The position numbers and the translations under genes are program-made. Shown one piece after another: positions 57,159-64,000 of a stretch of 64,000 nucleotides of DNA. Below the pieces are notes generated by a model. The model saw nothing but the letters and a program-made list of their open reading frames with translations, was not told the DNA's origin and made no database searches. Source of the DNA: an uncultured Chlorobiaceae bacterium (GTDB lineage Bacteria; Bacteroidota; Chlorobiia; Chlorobiales; Chlorobiaceae); contig CAJEXL010000010.1 of NCBI GenBank assembly GCA_903994365.1, positions 1-64,000 on the forward strand, written 5' to 3'. Positions within the stretch are counted from its first letter, which is position 1; every line of letters begins with the position of its first letter.

Positions 57159-58406
57159 GTGTTGCAGTTTGAGGTTGGCGGCTACAGCCAGAGTCTGCTG
57201 AGTGTGGAAAAGCAGGAGAGTACCACCGGCAATGTACGTTCAAGCTCAATGCAGTCTATTACGCAAATTCTTGCGGGTTTTACAAAATACCAGGTGGCAA
57301 AAGAGTGGACGGATGAGATGTATTTTAACACCACTGCCGAGGTGACGGTTGACCTTGAGGCCACCAGGCGAAAGCTTGATGATATTGGAGCTGAACGGAA
57401 ACAAGAGGATCAGGAGAAGTCGCACATTGGTCAGCGAACACAGGAGGCATTGGAGCGTGAAAAAGCAGCCCTTGAGGCTCAAAATGGGTTGTTGCAAAAA
57501 CAGGTGGCGCTTGCCGGGGAGCAGGCCGAGCTTGAGCGCAGTCGAGCCGATGCCCAGCAAAGTATAGAAGCCCAAAAGGCACTGTTACAGAAACAGGCGG
57601 CGCTTAATGCACAGGTGTTAGCGCTTGCCGAGCAGCAGGCAGCTCTGAATCGCGAGCACGAAGGCAGGTCGGGAACGCTCCCGCGGTTGCCGGTTTTGGA
57701 GGCATCGCCAGCGGGAGTGCCAGCCAACTTTGTGTACATTCGAGGCGGCAGCTTTACGATGGGCAGCCCTTCGTATGAGCCTGGGCGCGAGAGTAATGAA
57801 GCTCAGCATCAGGTTCGGCTGAGTGATTATTATATGGGGAAATATGAAGTAACACAGGCAGAGTGGGAGCCTGTGACAGGGACAAACCCGTCATATTTTA
57901 AAGGAGTAAATTTGCCTGTGGAGAGTGTGAGTTGGGATGATTGTCAGGCATTTATAGAAACATTGAACCGTAAGACAGGCAAAACGTACCGGTTGCCGAT
58001 GGAAGCGGAGTGGGAGTATGCGTGCCGTGCAGGGACGACAATACCGTTCAATACAGGGGGTAACCTGACGACAGATCAGGCCAATTATGAAGGCAACTTT
58101 CCATACAACAATAATCAGAAAGGCATCTATCGACAGAATACGGTTGCCGTCAATAGTTTTACCCCGAATGCGTGGGGGTTATACAATATGCACGGGAATG
58201 TGTGGGAGTGGTGCAGTGATTGGTATGGGGCGTTTGGGAGTGTTGCGGTGACGAACCCTGCTGGGCCAACAACTGGTTCGGACCGTGTGCTTCGTGGCGG
58301 GAGCTGGAGCAGCGCTGCCGGGGGCTGTCGGTCGGCGGATCGCGACGGCAGCCGCCCCGGCGACCGGAGCGACGGCGTTGGCTTCCGCCTGGTCTTCGTC
58401 CCGTAG
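57159..58406 (+). CDS. Coiled-coil protein with C-terminal FGE/SUMF1-type C-lectin domain (DGR-type variable protein)
   Basis: 415 residues from a GTG; an in-frame stop lies 15 bases upstream and no signal peptide is left, so the N-terminus looks truncated. Residues 90-180 are a glutamine/alanine/leucine-rich coiled coil. Residues 190-415 are an FGE-sulfatase fold (FVYIRGGSFTMGS, YYMGKYEVTQAEWEPVTG, YRLPMEAEWEYACRAGT, WGLYNMHGNVWEWCSDWYG, RVLRGGSW). The last 40 residues match the variable-region layout of DGR targets: the usual Asn-rich template residues are replaced by Ser, Ala, Gly, Asp and Arg. It is probably a ligand-binding surface protein rather than an enzyme. Confidence 0.8.
   Translation: MLQFEVGGYSQSLLSVEKQESTTGNVRSSSMQSITQILAGFTKYQVAKEWTDEMYFNTTAEVTVDLEATRRKLDDIGAERKQEDQEKSHIGQRTQEALEREKAALEAQNGLLQKQVALAGEQAELERSRADAQQSIEAQKALLQKQAALNAQVLALAEQQAALNREHEGRSGTLPRLPVLEASPAGVPANFVYIRGGSFTMGSPSYEPGRESNEAQHQVRLSDYYMGKYEVTQAEWEPVTGTNPSYFKGVNLPVESVSWDDCQAFIETLNRKTGKTYRLPMEAEWEYACRAGTTIPFNTGGNLTTDQANYEGNFPYNNNQKGIYRQNTVAVNSFTPNAWGLYNMHGNVWEWCSDWYGAFGSVAVTNPAGPTTGSDRVLRGGSWSSAAGGCRSADRDGSRPGDRSDGVGFRLVFVP
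58302..58379 (+). other. Putative DGR variable region in the FGE-fold gene
   Basis: Codons 382-407. Nearly all of the codons at positions where template repeats usually have AAC or AAT are AGC, GAC, GGC, GCT, CGC or GAT here: the third base is kept as C or T while the first two A positions vary. The invariant frame C-R-S-A-x-R and G-F-R-L remains. This is the footprint of adenine-directed mutagenesis. No template repeat or reverse transcriptase occurs in this window. Confidence 0.7.
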
Positions 58407-58539
58407 TTTGGGGGCGGTTTTCGACTTTGCTTTTGAGCTATGCGGAGCAAAAACAAGGTTGAGGAGAGCGGCTGTGAGGGACGAACTGCCGCACTTCTCA
58501 ACCGAGCGGGTGGGCACGAACCACAGAAAAGGCCGCCTG

Positions 58540-58860
58540 ATGGCGGTCGAAATCAAATTGCTTGGTCTGCTGGTGGAGCAATACCTTGCTTTTGCGGAAG
58601 TGATGGCGCAGCAGCGAACTCCGATGTACATGAAAGACTGGATTCAGCGTCTGGATTCAATTATTCAGCTCAATGGTCGCGAACTGCTTACCCATGCCGG
58701 TAACATCAGTCATCAGAAAGCGCTCGAAAAGTCGGCGCAGGAATACGACAGGTACAGGGATGCCCAGATGCAACCGCAGAAGGAAGAGAGCCTTCGGGAA
58801 CTTGAGCGGGATATCAAACAACTCAAGTCCACACGAAATGTGGATGATAACGATGTGTGA
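58540..58860 (+). pseudogene. C-terminal fragment of a RhuM-family protein
   Basis: The last 106 codons of this frame (LVEQYLAFAEVMAQQRTPMYMKDWIQRLDSIIQLNGRELLTHAGNISHQKALEKSAQEYDRYR) match the C-terminus of the RhuM virulence-associated family, which is normally about 330 residues. The N-terminal two thirds are missing: upstream sequence directly follows the FGE gene's stop. It is a remnant of a mobile-type gene. Confidence 0.7.
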
Positions 58861-58950
58861 ACACCGTGCATGCTGGTTGACAAACAGCCCTGTTTTGCCT
58901 ATAATACAGAGACTGTTGTTGGTTCTGGTAAAAGGACGAGGAAACACTCA

Positions 58951-59238
58951 ATGAGACTTAGCGAAACACAGCAGCAACGCATACTTGAGGCAACCCGGCA
59001 GAACTTCGGTGATGACGCGAAGGCTTGGCTGTTTGGCTCGCGTGTTGACGATACACGTCGAGGCGGTGATGTGGATTTATATATCGAGACGAGACAGCGC
59101 AATAACCTGATGGCAGAATTGCGGTGCAAAATGGCTATCGAAGAGAGTCTGGATCTGCATGTTGATTTGGTTGTCAATGACCATGCCAGGGATAAGCCGA
59201 TTTACAAAATCGCAAAAAAGCAGGGGGTTCAATTATGA
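58951..59238 (+). CDS. MNT-domain minimal nucleotidyltransferase (MntA-like)
   Basis: 95 residues from the ATG at 58951. The nucleotidyltransferase motif WLFGSRVDDTRRGGDVDLYIE (G-S-x10-G-D-x-D) is complete and a third Asp lies in HVDLVV. MntA-type proteins adenylylate and silence HEPN toxins encoded next to them. Its stop overlaps an ATG by four bases (ATGA), but the partner gene is cut short. Confidence 0.8.
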   Translation: MRLSETQQQRILEATRQNFGDDAKAWLFGSRVDDTRRGGDVDLYIETRQRNNLMAELRCKMAIEESLDLHVDLVVNDHARDKPIYKIAKKQGVQL

Positions 59239-59290
59239 CGGAGCATTTGCGACTCATAGCAAGGCAGTTGAATCAATCCCTTTTTTGCAT
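59235..59290 (+). pseudogene. Remnant start of an HEPN-type partner gene
   Basis: The ATG overlapping the MNT stop begins MTEHLRLIARQLNQSL, a helix typical of the N-terminus of HEPN/nucleotidyltransferase-substrate-binding partners. The resemblance ends after about 17 codons and the frame runs into the methyltransferase gene. It appears deleted downstream. Confidence 0.45.
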
Positions 59291-59346
59291 AAAATTGCCT
59301 TTACCATGGCAAACAGAGCCGTCCGAACTATTTTTAACACCCACCC

Positions 59347-60012
59347 ATGGAAGAATACGATCAATTTGCCACACAATACGCTTCAGGCACCGAGGATCTG
59401 GAGCAAAAGACAAGGAGCCATTTTTATTCCGAATTGCCTCCGTTGAAAGGGAAGATTATCCTTGATGTTGGATGTGGGTCAGGCCATGACGGAGCATACT
59501 ATGCTTCGCAGGGCGCTGTTGTGTATGGTATGGATGTTTCGGAGCAAGAGATTGCAATGGCACAACAGAGAGCGTGCGGAGTTTTCGTTAAAGCCTCTAT
59601 GGAGAGTATTCCGTACGAAGCTGACATGTTTGATATCGTGACCAGCCTCTACGCAATCCAGCATACAGAAGATGTGCCACAATCGATTCTGGAGATGATT
59701 CGTGTTGCCAAACCGGGTGGCCTCATTGCCATTCTGGCCAAACATCCGTTTCGCAATCTGCTTGAAAGTTATGTCAATGATGGTGTTTCGGACTATTATG
59801 CCAAAAGAAAGGTTACCTCTTACATTTTTAACAGGGCAATAAAATTGATTGAAAATGGACACACCATGATGGACTATCTGGCACCATCGGTGTTACGATC
59901 AGCTTCACTTGAGCTGTTTGAAGAGAGAACGGATTTTCCGGCAAGTGATCAGGTTATTGCAGGGTTGACCTACCCGACCTACATGATTTTGAAATATCGG
60001 AAGATCATCTGA
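59347..60012 (+). CDS. Class I SAM-dependent methyltransferase
   Basis: 221 residues. Motif I is LDVGCGSGHDGAYYASQG near 38, followed by GMDVSEQEIAMAQ, then DIVTSLYAIQHTEDVPQSILEMIRVAKPGG typical of the Methyltransf_11 group. The substrate is unknown; ubiquinone- or small-metabolite-like enzymes share these motifs. Confidence 0.82.
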   Translation: MEEYDQFATQYASGTEDLEQKTRSHFYSELPPLKGKIILDVGCGSGHDGAYYASQGAVVYGMDVSEQEIAMAQQRACGVFVKASMESIPYEADMFDIVTSLYAIQHTEDVPQSILEMIRVAKPGGLIAILAKHPFRNLLESYVNDGVSDYYAKRKVTSYIFNRAIKLIENGHTMMDYLAPSVLRSASLELFEERTDFPASDQVIAGLTYPTYMILKYRKII

Positions 60013-60173
60013 CGTGCAATTGTGTCTGCTGGAAAATTGAGCAATACTGATGAGTATTTCTTGAATCTGTAGGTGAGAGATGATTGTTCCAGTTTTACAG
60101 ATTTGCTGATTCGCTTGTATTATTCTTCCCGAAGTTATATATTAACAATCGTTAATACGTTCTTTATCCAATA

Positions 60174-60272
60174 CTGGTCATCAAGAAAGGCTGAGGGAAT
60201 AGACCCGGTGAAGCCTTGACAACCGATTCCTTTCAGAGTGGAACACGGTGCCACATTCTACTTTTGCGATCT
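60174..60272 (+). promoter_or_regulatory. SAM-I type riboswitch
   Basis: The core ATCAAGAAAGGCTGAGGGA, TAGACCCGGTGAAGCC, GACAACC and ACGGTGCCACATTC follows the S-box order, ending with CTTTTGCGATC. It is upstream of a Cys/Met-metabolism enzyme on the same strand, with a terminator in between. Confidence 0.75.
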
Positions 60273-60407
60273 ATGCGTCTGGTTTTTTTCGTCAGATGAA
60301 GCAGAAGAACGATGAGTGAAAAAGAGCGTTGTACAGCTTCTCTTTTCAAAACAGGTGCGTTGCCTTGAGCGACTTGCCATTTTAAAAGAGAGTGAATTTC
60401 ATTAAAG

Positions 60408-60443
60408 ACCTTTTCCATGCTCATCAGGGAAGAGGTTTTTTTG
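60408..60443 (+). terminator. Terminator of the riboswitch expression platform
   Basis: ACCTTTTCC and GGAAGAGGT pair around a 10-11-base loop, followed by seven T residues, about 38 bases before the gene start. It is placed for SAM-dependent transcription attenuation. Confidence 0.6.
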
Positions 60444-60480
60444 TTGTATTATCCCATTCATTTTTCAAAACAAACTGTTT

Positions 60481-61617
60481 ATGAGTTTCCAGACAGACAC
60501 GATTCACGCCGGTGTAGGCCCCGACAAGGTTTATGGTGCCATTATGACACCGATTTACCAGTCGTCAACTTTTGTGTTTGAGGACATCGGCAAGCACCGG
60601 GGATTTGACTATACCAGAAGCGGCAATCCGACCCGCAAGGCTCTTGAAGACAATCTCTGCGCTCTTGAGGGGTGCTCATCGGCAGTTGCCGTGACCACGG
60701 GTATGGCGGCTATTACCTCCACCCTGAGCATTTTTCATGCAGGTGACGAGATTATCTGTACTGATGACTGCTATGGAGGTACCTCCAGATTGATGAAGAC
60801 GGTTCAAGAGCATTTCGGTATCAAGGTGCATTTTGTGAACATGCAAGTGGCGGAAAACATTCTTCCTTTTGTTAATGAGCAGACAAAAGCGGTCTGGGTT
60901 GAAACCCCTTCCAATCCTTTGCTGAACCTTGTTGATATTGCAGCCGTGTCGGTGCTTGCCAGGGAGCGAGGCCTTTTGACTATCGTTGACAATACGTTTC
61001 TCTCTCCTTTTGGGCAGAAGCCCTTTGAACTTGGGGCGGATATTGTGGTTCATTCGACCACCAAGTACCTGAACGGTCATTCCGATGTGGTTGGCGGGGC
61101 CGTGCTGTCGAACAGTGAAGATCTTGATAAAAAGCTGAAGTTTACGGTGAATGCGCTGGGCACCTGTGCCCAGCCTTTCGACTGCTGGCTGGTGCTTCGC
61201 GGGATCAAGACGCTGGTGGTTCGCATGAGAGAGCATGAACGCAATGCACTTGCGGTGGCGCAGTTCCTTGAGCAGCATCCCAGGGTGAAACGGGTTTTTT
61301 ATCCCGGTCTGGTGAATCATCCACAGCATGAGCTTGCAAAAAAACAGCAGAAGAGTTTTGGCGGTATGGTTTCGTTTGAGCTTGATGGCGCTCTTGAGGA
61401 TGTCAACCGGGTGCTGATGGGTACGAAGTTGTTTGCGCTTGCTGAAAGTCTTGGTGGCGTTGAGTCGCTGATTGAGCATCCGGCATCCATGAGCCATGCG
61501 TCGATGGATAAAGAGCACCGCGAAGCGGCCGGGATCACGGATACCATAATCAGGCTCTCGGTAGGTATTGAGGATGGTGACGATCTTGTTGCAGATTTAC
61601 AGCGTGCGCTTGGGTGA
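60481..61617 (+). CDS. metB: Cystathionine gamma-synthase/lyase family PLP enzyme
   Basis: 378 residues. FDYTRSGNPTRKALEDNL near 42, the PLP lysine K195 in HSTTKYLNGHSDVVGGA and a SLGGVESLIEHPASMSHA segment near 324 are typical of the Cys/Met metabolism PLP family. Sequence motifs alone do not separate cystathionine gamma-synthase from the lyase. The upstream SAM riboswitch favours a methionine-biosynthetic role. Confidence 0.85.
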   Translation: MSFQTDTIHAGVGPDKVYGAIMTPIYQSSTFVFEDIGKHRGFDYTRSGNPTRKALEDNLCALEGCSSAVAVTTGMAAITSTLSIFHAGDEIICTDDCYGGTSRLMKTVQEHFGIKVHFVNMQVAENILPFVNEQTKAVWVETPSNPLLNLVDIAAVSVLARERGLLTIVDNTFLSPFGQKPFELGADIVVHSTTKYLNGHSDVVGGAVLSNSEDLDKKLKFTVNALGTCAQPFDCWLVLRGIKTLVVRMREHERNALAVAQFLEQHPRVKRVFYPGLVNHPQHELAKKQQKSFGGMVSFELDGALEDVNRVLMGTKLFALAESLGGVESLIEHPASMSHASMDKEHREAAGITDTIIRLSVGIEDGDDLVADLQRALG

Positions 61618-62369
61618 TGAGCACAGTGCCTTACAATCCAGAAAGAGGGAGTTTCCCCCCACCCTATACCGTAAAGGTAAGTACACGGGCAAGATATGCC
61701 AGGTTAAAGATGACACCGCATGACGGCCTGATTGTGGTTGTCCCCCAGGGGTTTAACAAAACGCATATAGCAGCGCTGCTCAGTCGTCATGAGTTGTGGA
61801 TACGAAAGACTGCTGCGCAGCTTGATGCTCACCGTCAGGAGCCTTTGCCATCCAGAGAGGACGGCTTGCCCTGTAAGGTTGTTTTTCCTCATTGTTCTGA
61901 GGAGTGGGATGTTGAGTACACGCAGACCGCGACTGGGGAGGCTGCTATCAAAGAGAGTTCAGCAACCAGCCTGCTTCTCTCCGGTGATGTCGCCAATGAT
62001 GTGCTCTGCCGCAAACTTCTCGTCTCCTGGTTGAAGCATCGAGCGGGGATGCTTTTGCTTCCTTCGTTTGAAAAACTTGCAACATCCCTTGATTTTGACT
62101 ATGCTGAAGCAAAGGTTCGCCTGCAACACTCCCGATGGGGGAGTTGCACTTCGGGTCGGGTGATAACGTTGAATACCAAGCTGCTGTTTTTGCCGGAGTA
62201 TCTCATCCGGCACATCATGGTTCATGAACTGTGTCACACGGTTCATCTTAACCACTCTCGTGCCTTCTGGGCTCTTGTGCAACAGCACGACCCCCTATGG
62301 CGAATCAATAATCGTGACATGAAGAGTGCCTGGAAATATATTCCGGCTTGGGTTTCGGGTAAGCCCTGA
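61617..62369 (+). CDS. YgjP-type (DUF45) metallopeptidase-like protein
   Basis: About 250 residues from the ATG at 61617, overlapping the upstream stop. The zinc motif HELCH is near 203-207 with a third histidine near 213 (LNHSRAFW). The LQHSRWGSCTSGRVITLNTKLLFLP stretch before it is the DUF45 signature. A peptidase-like role is suspected but unproven. Confidence 0.82.
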   Translation: MSTVPYNPERGSFPPPYTVKVSTRARYARLKMTPHDGLIVVVPQGFNKTHIAALLSRHELWIRKTAAQLDAHRQEPLPSREDGLPCKVVFPHCSEEWDVEYTQTATGEAAIKESSATSLLLSGDVANDVLCRKLLVSWLKHRAGMLLLPSFEKLATSLDFDYAEAKVRLQHSRWGSCTSGRVITLNTKLLFLPEYLIRHIMVHELCHTVHLNHSRAFWALVQQHDPLWRINNRDMKSAWKYIPAWVSGKP

Positions 62370-62414
62370 CAGATCGTTCTATTTTACCCCTTAGTTCAAC
62401 CAATACCTTAGGAT

Positions 62415-63671
62415 ATGCAATTCGAATCACTGAACATTATTGATCCAATTTTGAAAGCCCTGCAGGAAGAGGGTTATACCACTCCGACACCGATACAGGC
62501 AGAAGCGATACCAATTATCTTGCAGGGTACCGACCTTCTTGGTTGTGCCCAGACTGGAACCGGCAAAACGGCGGCATTTGCCATTCCCATTTTGCAGTTG
62601 CTCGGTGCCAACAAAATTTATGACAGAAAGAGAAAAATCCGGAGCTTGATTGTTACCCCGACACGAGAACTGGCTATTCAGATAGGAGAGAGTTTTAACG
62701 CCTACGGCCGTCATACCGGCTTGACCAATACCGTGATTTTTGGTGGTGTCAATCAGAACCCTCAAACCGCCGCGTTGATTAAAGGTGTTGATATTGTGAT
62801 TGCAACTCCCGGCAGGCTGCTTGATCTGCTCAATCAAGGGTTTCTGAGTCTGCGTGATGTGGAGATACTGGTGCTGGATGAAGCCGATCGCATGCTCGAC
62901 ATGGGCTTTATTCACGATGTGAAAAAGATACTGGCGGTGGTTCCGAAAAAAAGGCAGTCACTTTTCTTTTCTGCCACCATGCCATCGGAAATTGTCAAGC
63001 TTGCCGCCACCATTCTGCATAACCCTTCAAAGGTATCGGTAACTCCTGTTTCGTCAACGGTGGATATCATCAATCAATCAATCTACTTTGTGGACAAGGG
63101 GAATAAAAGCGCTCTTCTGGTTGATATTCTGCAAGACAAGAGTATCAAGACGGCCCTGGTCTTTACCCGGACAAAGCATGGCGCGGACAAAGTGGTAAAA
63201 TTATTGGACAGGCACCATATCAAGGCGGAAGCGATACATGGCAACAAGGCGCAGAATGCCCGCCAGCGCGCTCTCACCAATTTCAAGTCGCAGACCACAA
63301 GGATTCTTGTTGCGACCGATATTGCCGCACGAGGTATTGATGTTGATGATCTTGAGTATGTGATCAACTATGAGATGCCCAATATCTCTGAAACCTACGT
63401 TCATCGTATTGGCCGGACTGGCAGAGCCGGTGCAAAGGGGACTGCGCTCTCATTTTGCGATGCTGAAGAGAAGGAGTATCTGCGCGATATTGAAAAACTG
63501 ATCGCCAAAAAAATTCCGGTCATCGACAACCACTCTTTTCCATTGATGGATCACCATCCGGTCAAGGCACCAAAGCAGCAGGGGAGAGGGAACTCAGGCC
63601 ATCCTGGGCCGAAGCCACCGGCAGCCAGTACGGCGAAACGGTGGTCTGAACGGCCAGGAAGAGGGCGGTAA
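62415..63671 (+). CDS. rhlE: DEAD-box RNA helicase, RhlE-like
   Basis: 418 residues. Q-motif TPTPIQAEAIP, Walker A AQTGTGKTAAF, motif II VLDEADRMLDMGF, SAT in FFSATMP, and HRIGRTGRAG near 335 are all present. A Lys/Arg/Pro-rich C-terminal tail follows. It unwinds RNA, in ribosome assembly or decay. Confidence 0.9.
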   Translation: MQFESLNIIDPILKALQEEGYTTPTPIQAEAIPIILQGTDLLGCAQTGTGKTAAFAIPILQLLGANKIYDRKRKIRSLIVTPTRELAIQIGESFNAYGRHTGLTNTVIFGGVNQNPQTAALIKGVDIVIATPGRLLDLLNQGFLSLRDVEILVLDEADRMLDMGFIHDVKKILAVVPKKRQSLFFSATMPSEIVKLAATILHNPSKVSVTPVSSTVDIINQSIYFVDKGNKSALLVDILQDKSIKTALVFTRTKHGADKVVKLLDRHHIKAEAIHGNKAQNARQRALTNFKSQTTRILVATDIAARGIDVDDLEYVINYEMPNISETYVHRIGRTGRAGAKGTALSFCDAEEKEYLRDIEKLIAKKIPVIDNHSFPLMDHHPVKAPKQQGRGNSGHPGPKPPAASTAKRWSERPGRGR

Positions 63672-63679
63672 TAGACGAT

Positions 63680-64000
63680 TCAGGGTATAAGCAGTTTAAA
63701 GCCGGTATGGGGATCAAGCTGACGGGTTGCGGTGTTCTCAAGCAGCTCAATCAGAATGATCTCCATCACTTGCCAGACCTTTACCCCGGTGCGGATGCAG
63801 CCGGTAACTGTATTTTCTTCCCTGCCGCAGGCGAAGTGGGCATGGAGTACAGGATTACCGTTATCATCCGGAAAAATTGTGCCGGTGCCTGTAATTTCAT
63901 GGGCATCGTAGAGTTCGTGGGTCATCGGGTTGGTCGGAAAGATGCGGCTCTCTTCGGGGCCAACAACAAGTATGCTTCCCCTGTCGGCGCCACCGACGGC
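63680..64000 (-). CDS. PPC-domain (DUF296) protein, partial at window end
   Basis: The last 107 codons of a gene that continues past the window end. TNPMTHELYDAHEITGTGTIFPDDNGNPVLHAHFACGRE matches the C-terminal half of the PPC/DUF296 fold, seen in bacterial stand-alone proteins and plant AT-hook proteins. Function unknown. Confidence 0.75.
   Translation of the reverse strand, partial: AVGGADRGSILVVGPEESRIFPTNPMTHELYDAHEITGTGTIFPDDNGNPVLHAHFACGREENTVTGCIRTGVKVWQVMEIILIELLENTATRQLDPHTGFKLLIP

Noticed and set aside
57159..60012. DGR reverse transcriptase or template repeat close to the variable region
   Set aside because: No RT domain and no A-rich near-copy of the variable region was found in the window, so the retroelement itself is not claimed.

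Overview
The window comes from a green sulfur bacterium (Chlorobiaceae, Chlorobium/Pelodictyon type). The chlorosome proteins CsmC and CsmA, a BchE-BchM-BchH cluster, a (bacterio)chlorophyll synthase of BchK/BchG type, a CruC-like glycosyltransferase and GlgA of the Chlorobi type all point there. The species cannot be fixed from sequence alone. Base composition looks balanced by eye. There are no tRNAs, CRISPR arrays or intact insertion sequences.

Layout. 1-560: a complete 5S rRNA abuts a truncated bchJ, an odd junction. 578-12100: a lipoprotein, then a mostly + strand run of glgA, gmhB, hemW, a DUF2723 membrane protein, lpxA, a ROK kinase, comF, rsmE and an AI-2E-type permease. 12200-16300: ndk, a TacT/TacA-like toxin-antitoxin pair, a PrxQ peroxiredoxin and a TPR lipoprotein. 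16700-24560: nifS-nifU-miaB, then bchK, a phytol-kinase-like protein, an LpxH-like phosphoesterase, hisG and a cruC-like gene. 24690-27140: a seven-repeat WD40 protein, a cold-shock protein and a DUF4438 protein. 27220-38170 (- strand): bchE, bchM, bchH, a TonB receptor pseudogene and a serine-palmitoyltransferase-like enzyme. 38400-41930: an SDR, holA, ssb and pyrK.

42190-47235 is the chlorosome locus: ArsA-like ATPase, csmC, csmA, a conserved-looking acidic-tailed protein of unknown function, and a second ArsA-like ATPase, all on the + strand. Both ATPases end in a small-heat-shock-like domain. They are candidates for targeting chlorosome envelope proteins. 47285-56764 is housekeeping: folK/folB, nadC, acpS, tig, an M16 protease, an SDR, recA, dusB and asd.

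57159-59340 is a degraded accessory patch. It holds a formylglycine-generating-enzyme-fold protein whose C-terminus carries the codon pattern of a diversity-generating retroelement (DGR) variable region, with no reverse transcriptase or template repeat in the window. A RhuM C-terminal fragment and an MNT nucleotidyltransferase whose HEPN partner is cut off after its start follow. A methyltransferase, a SAM-riboswitch-controlled Cys/Met-metabolism gene, a YgjP-type metallopeptidase, a RhlE helicase and the edge of a PPC-domain gene close the window.

The most notable observations are the DGR-type variable region, the ArsA-csmC-csmA-unknown-ArsA locus with its repeated acidic motif, the bchJ/5S junction, and the TonB receptor broken by several small indels next to bchH.
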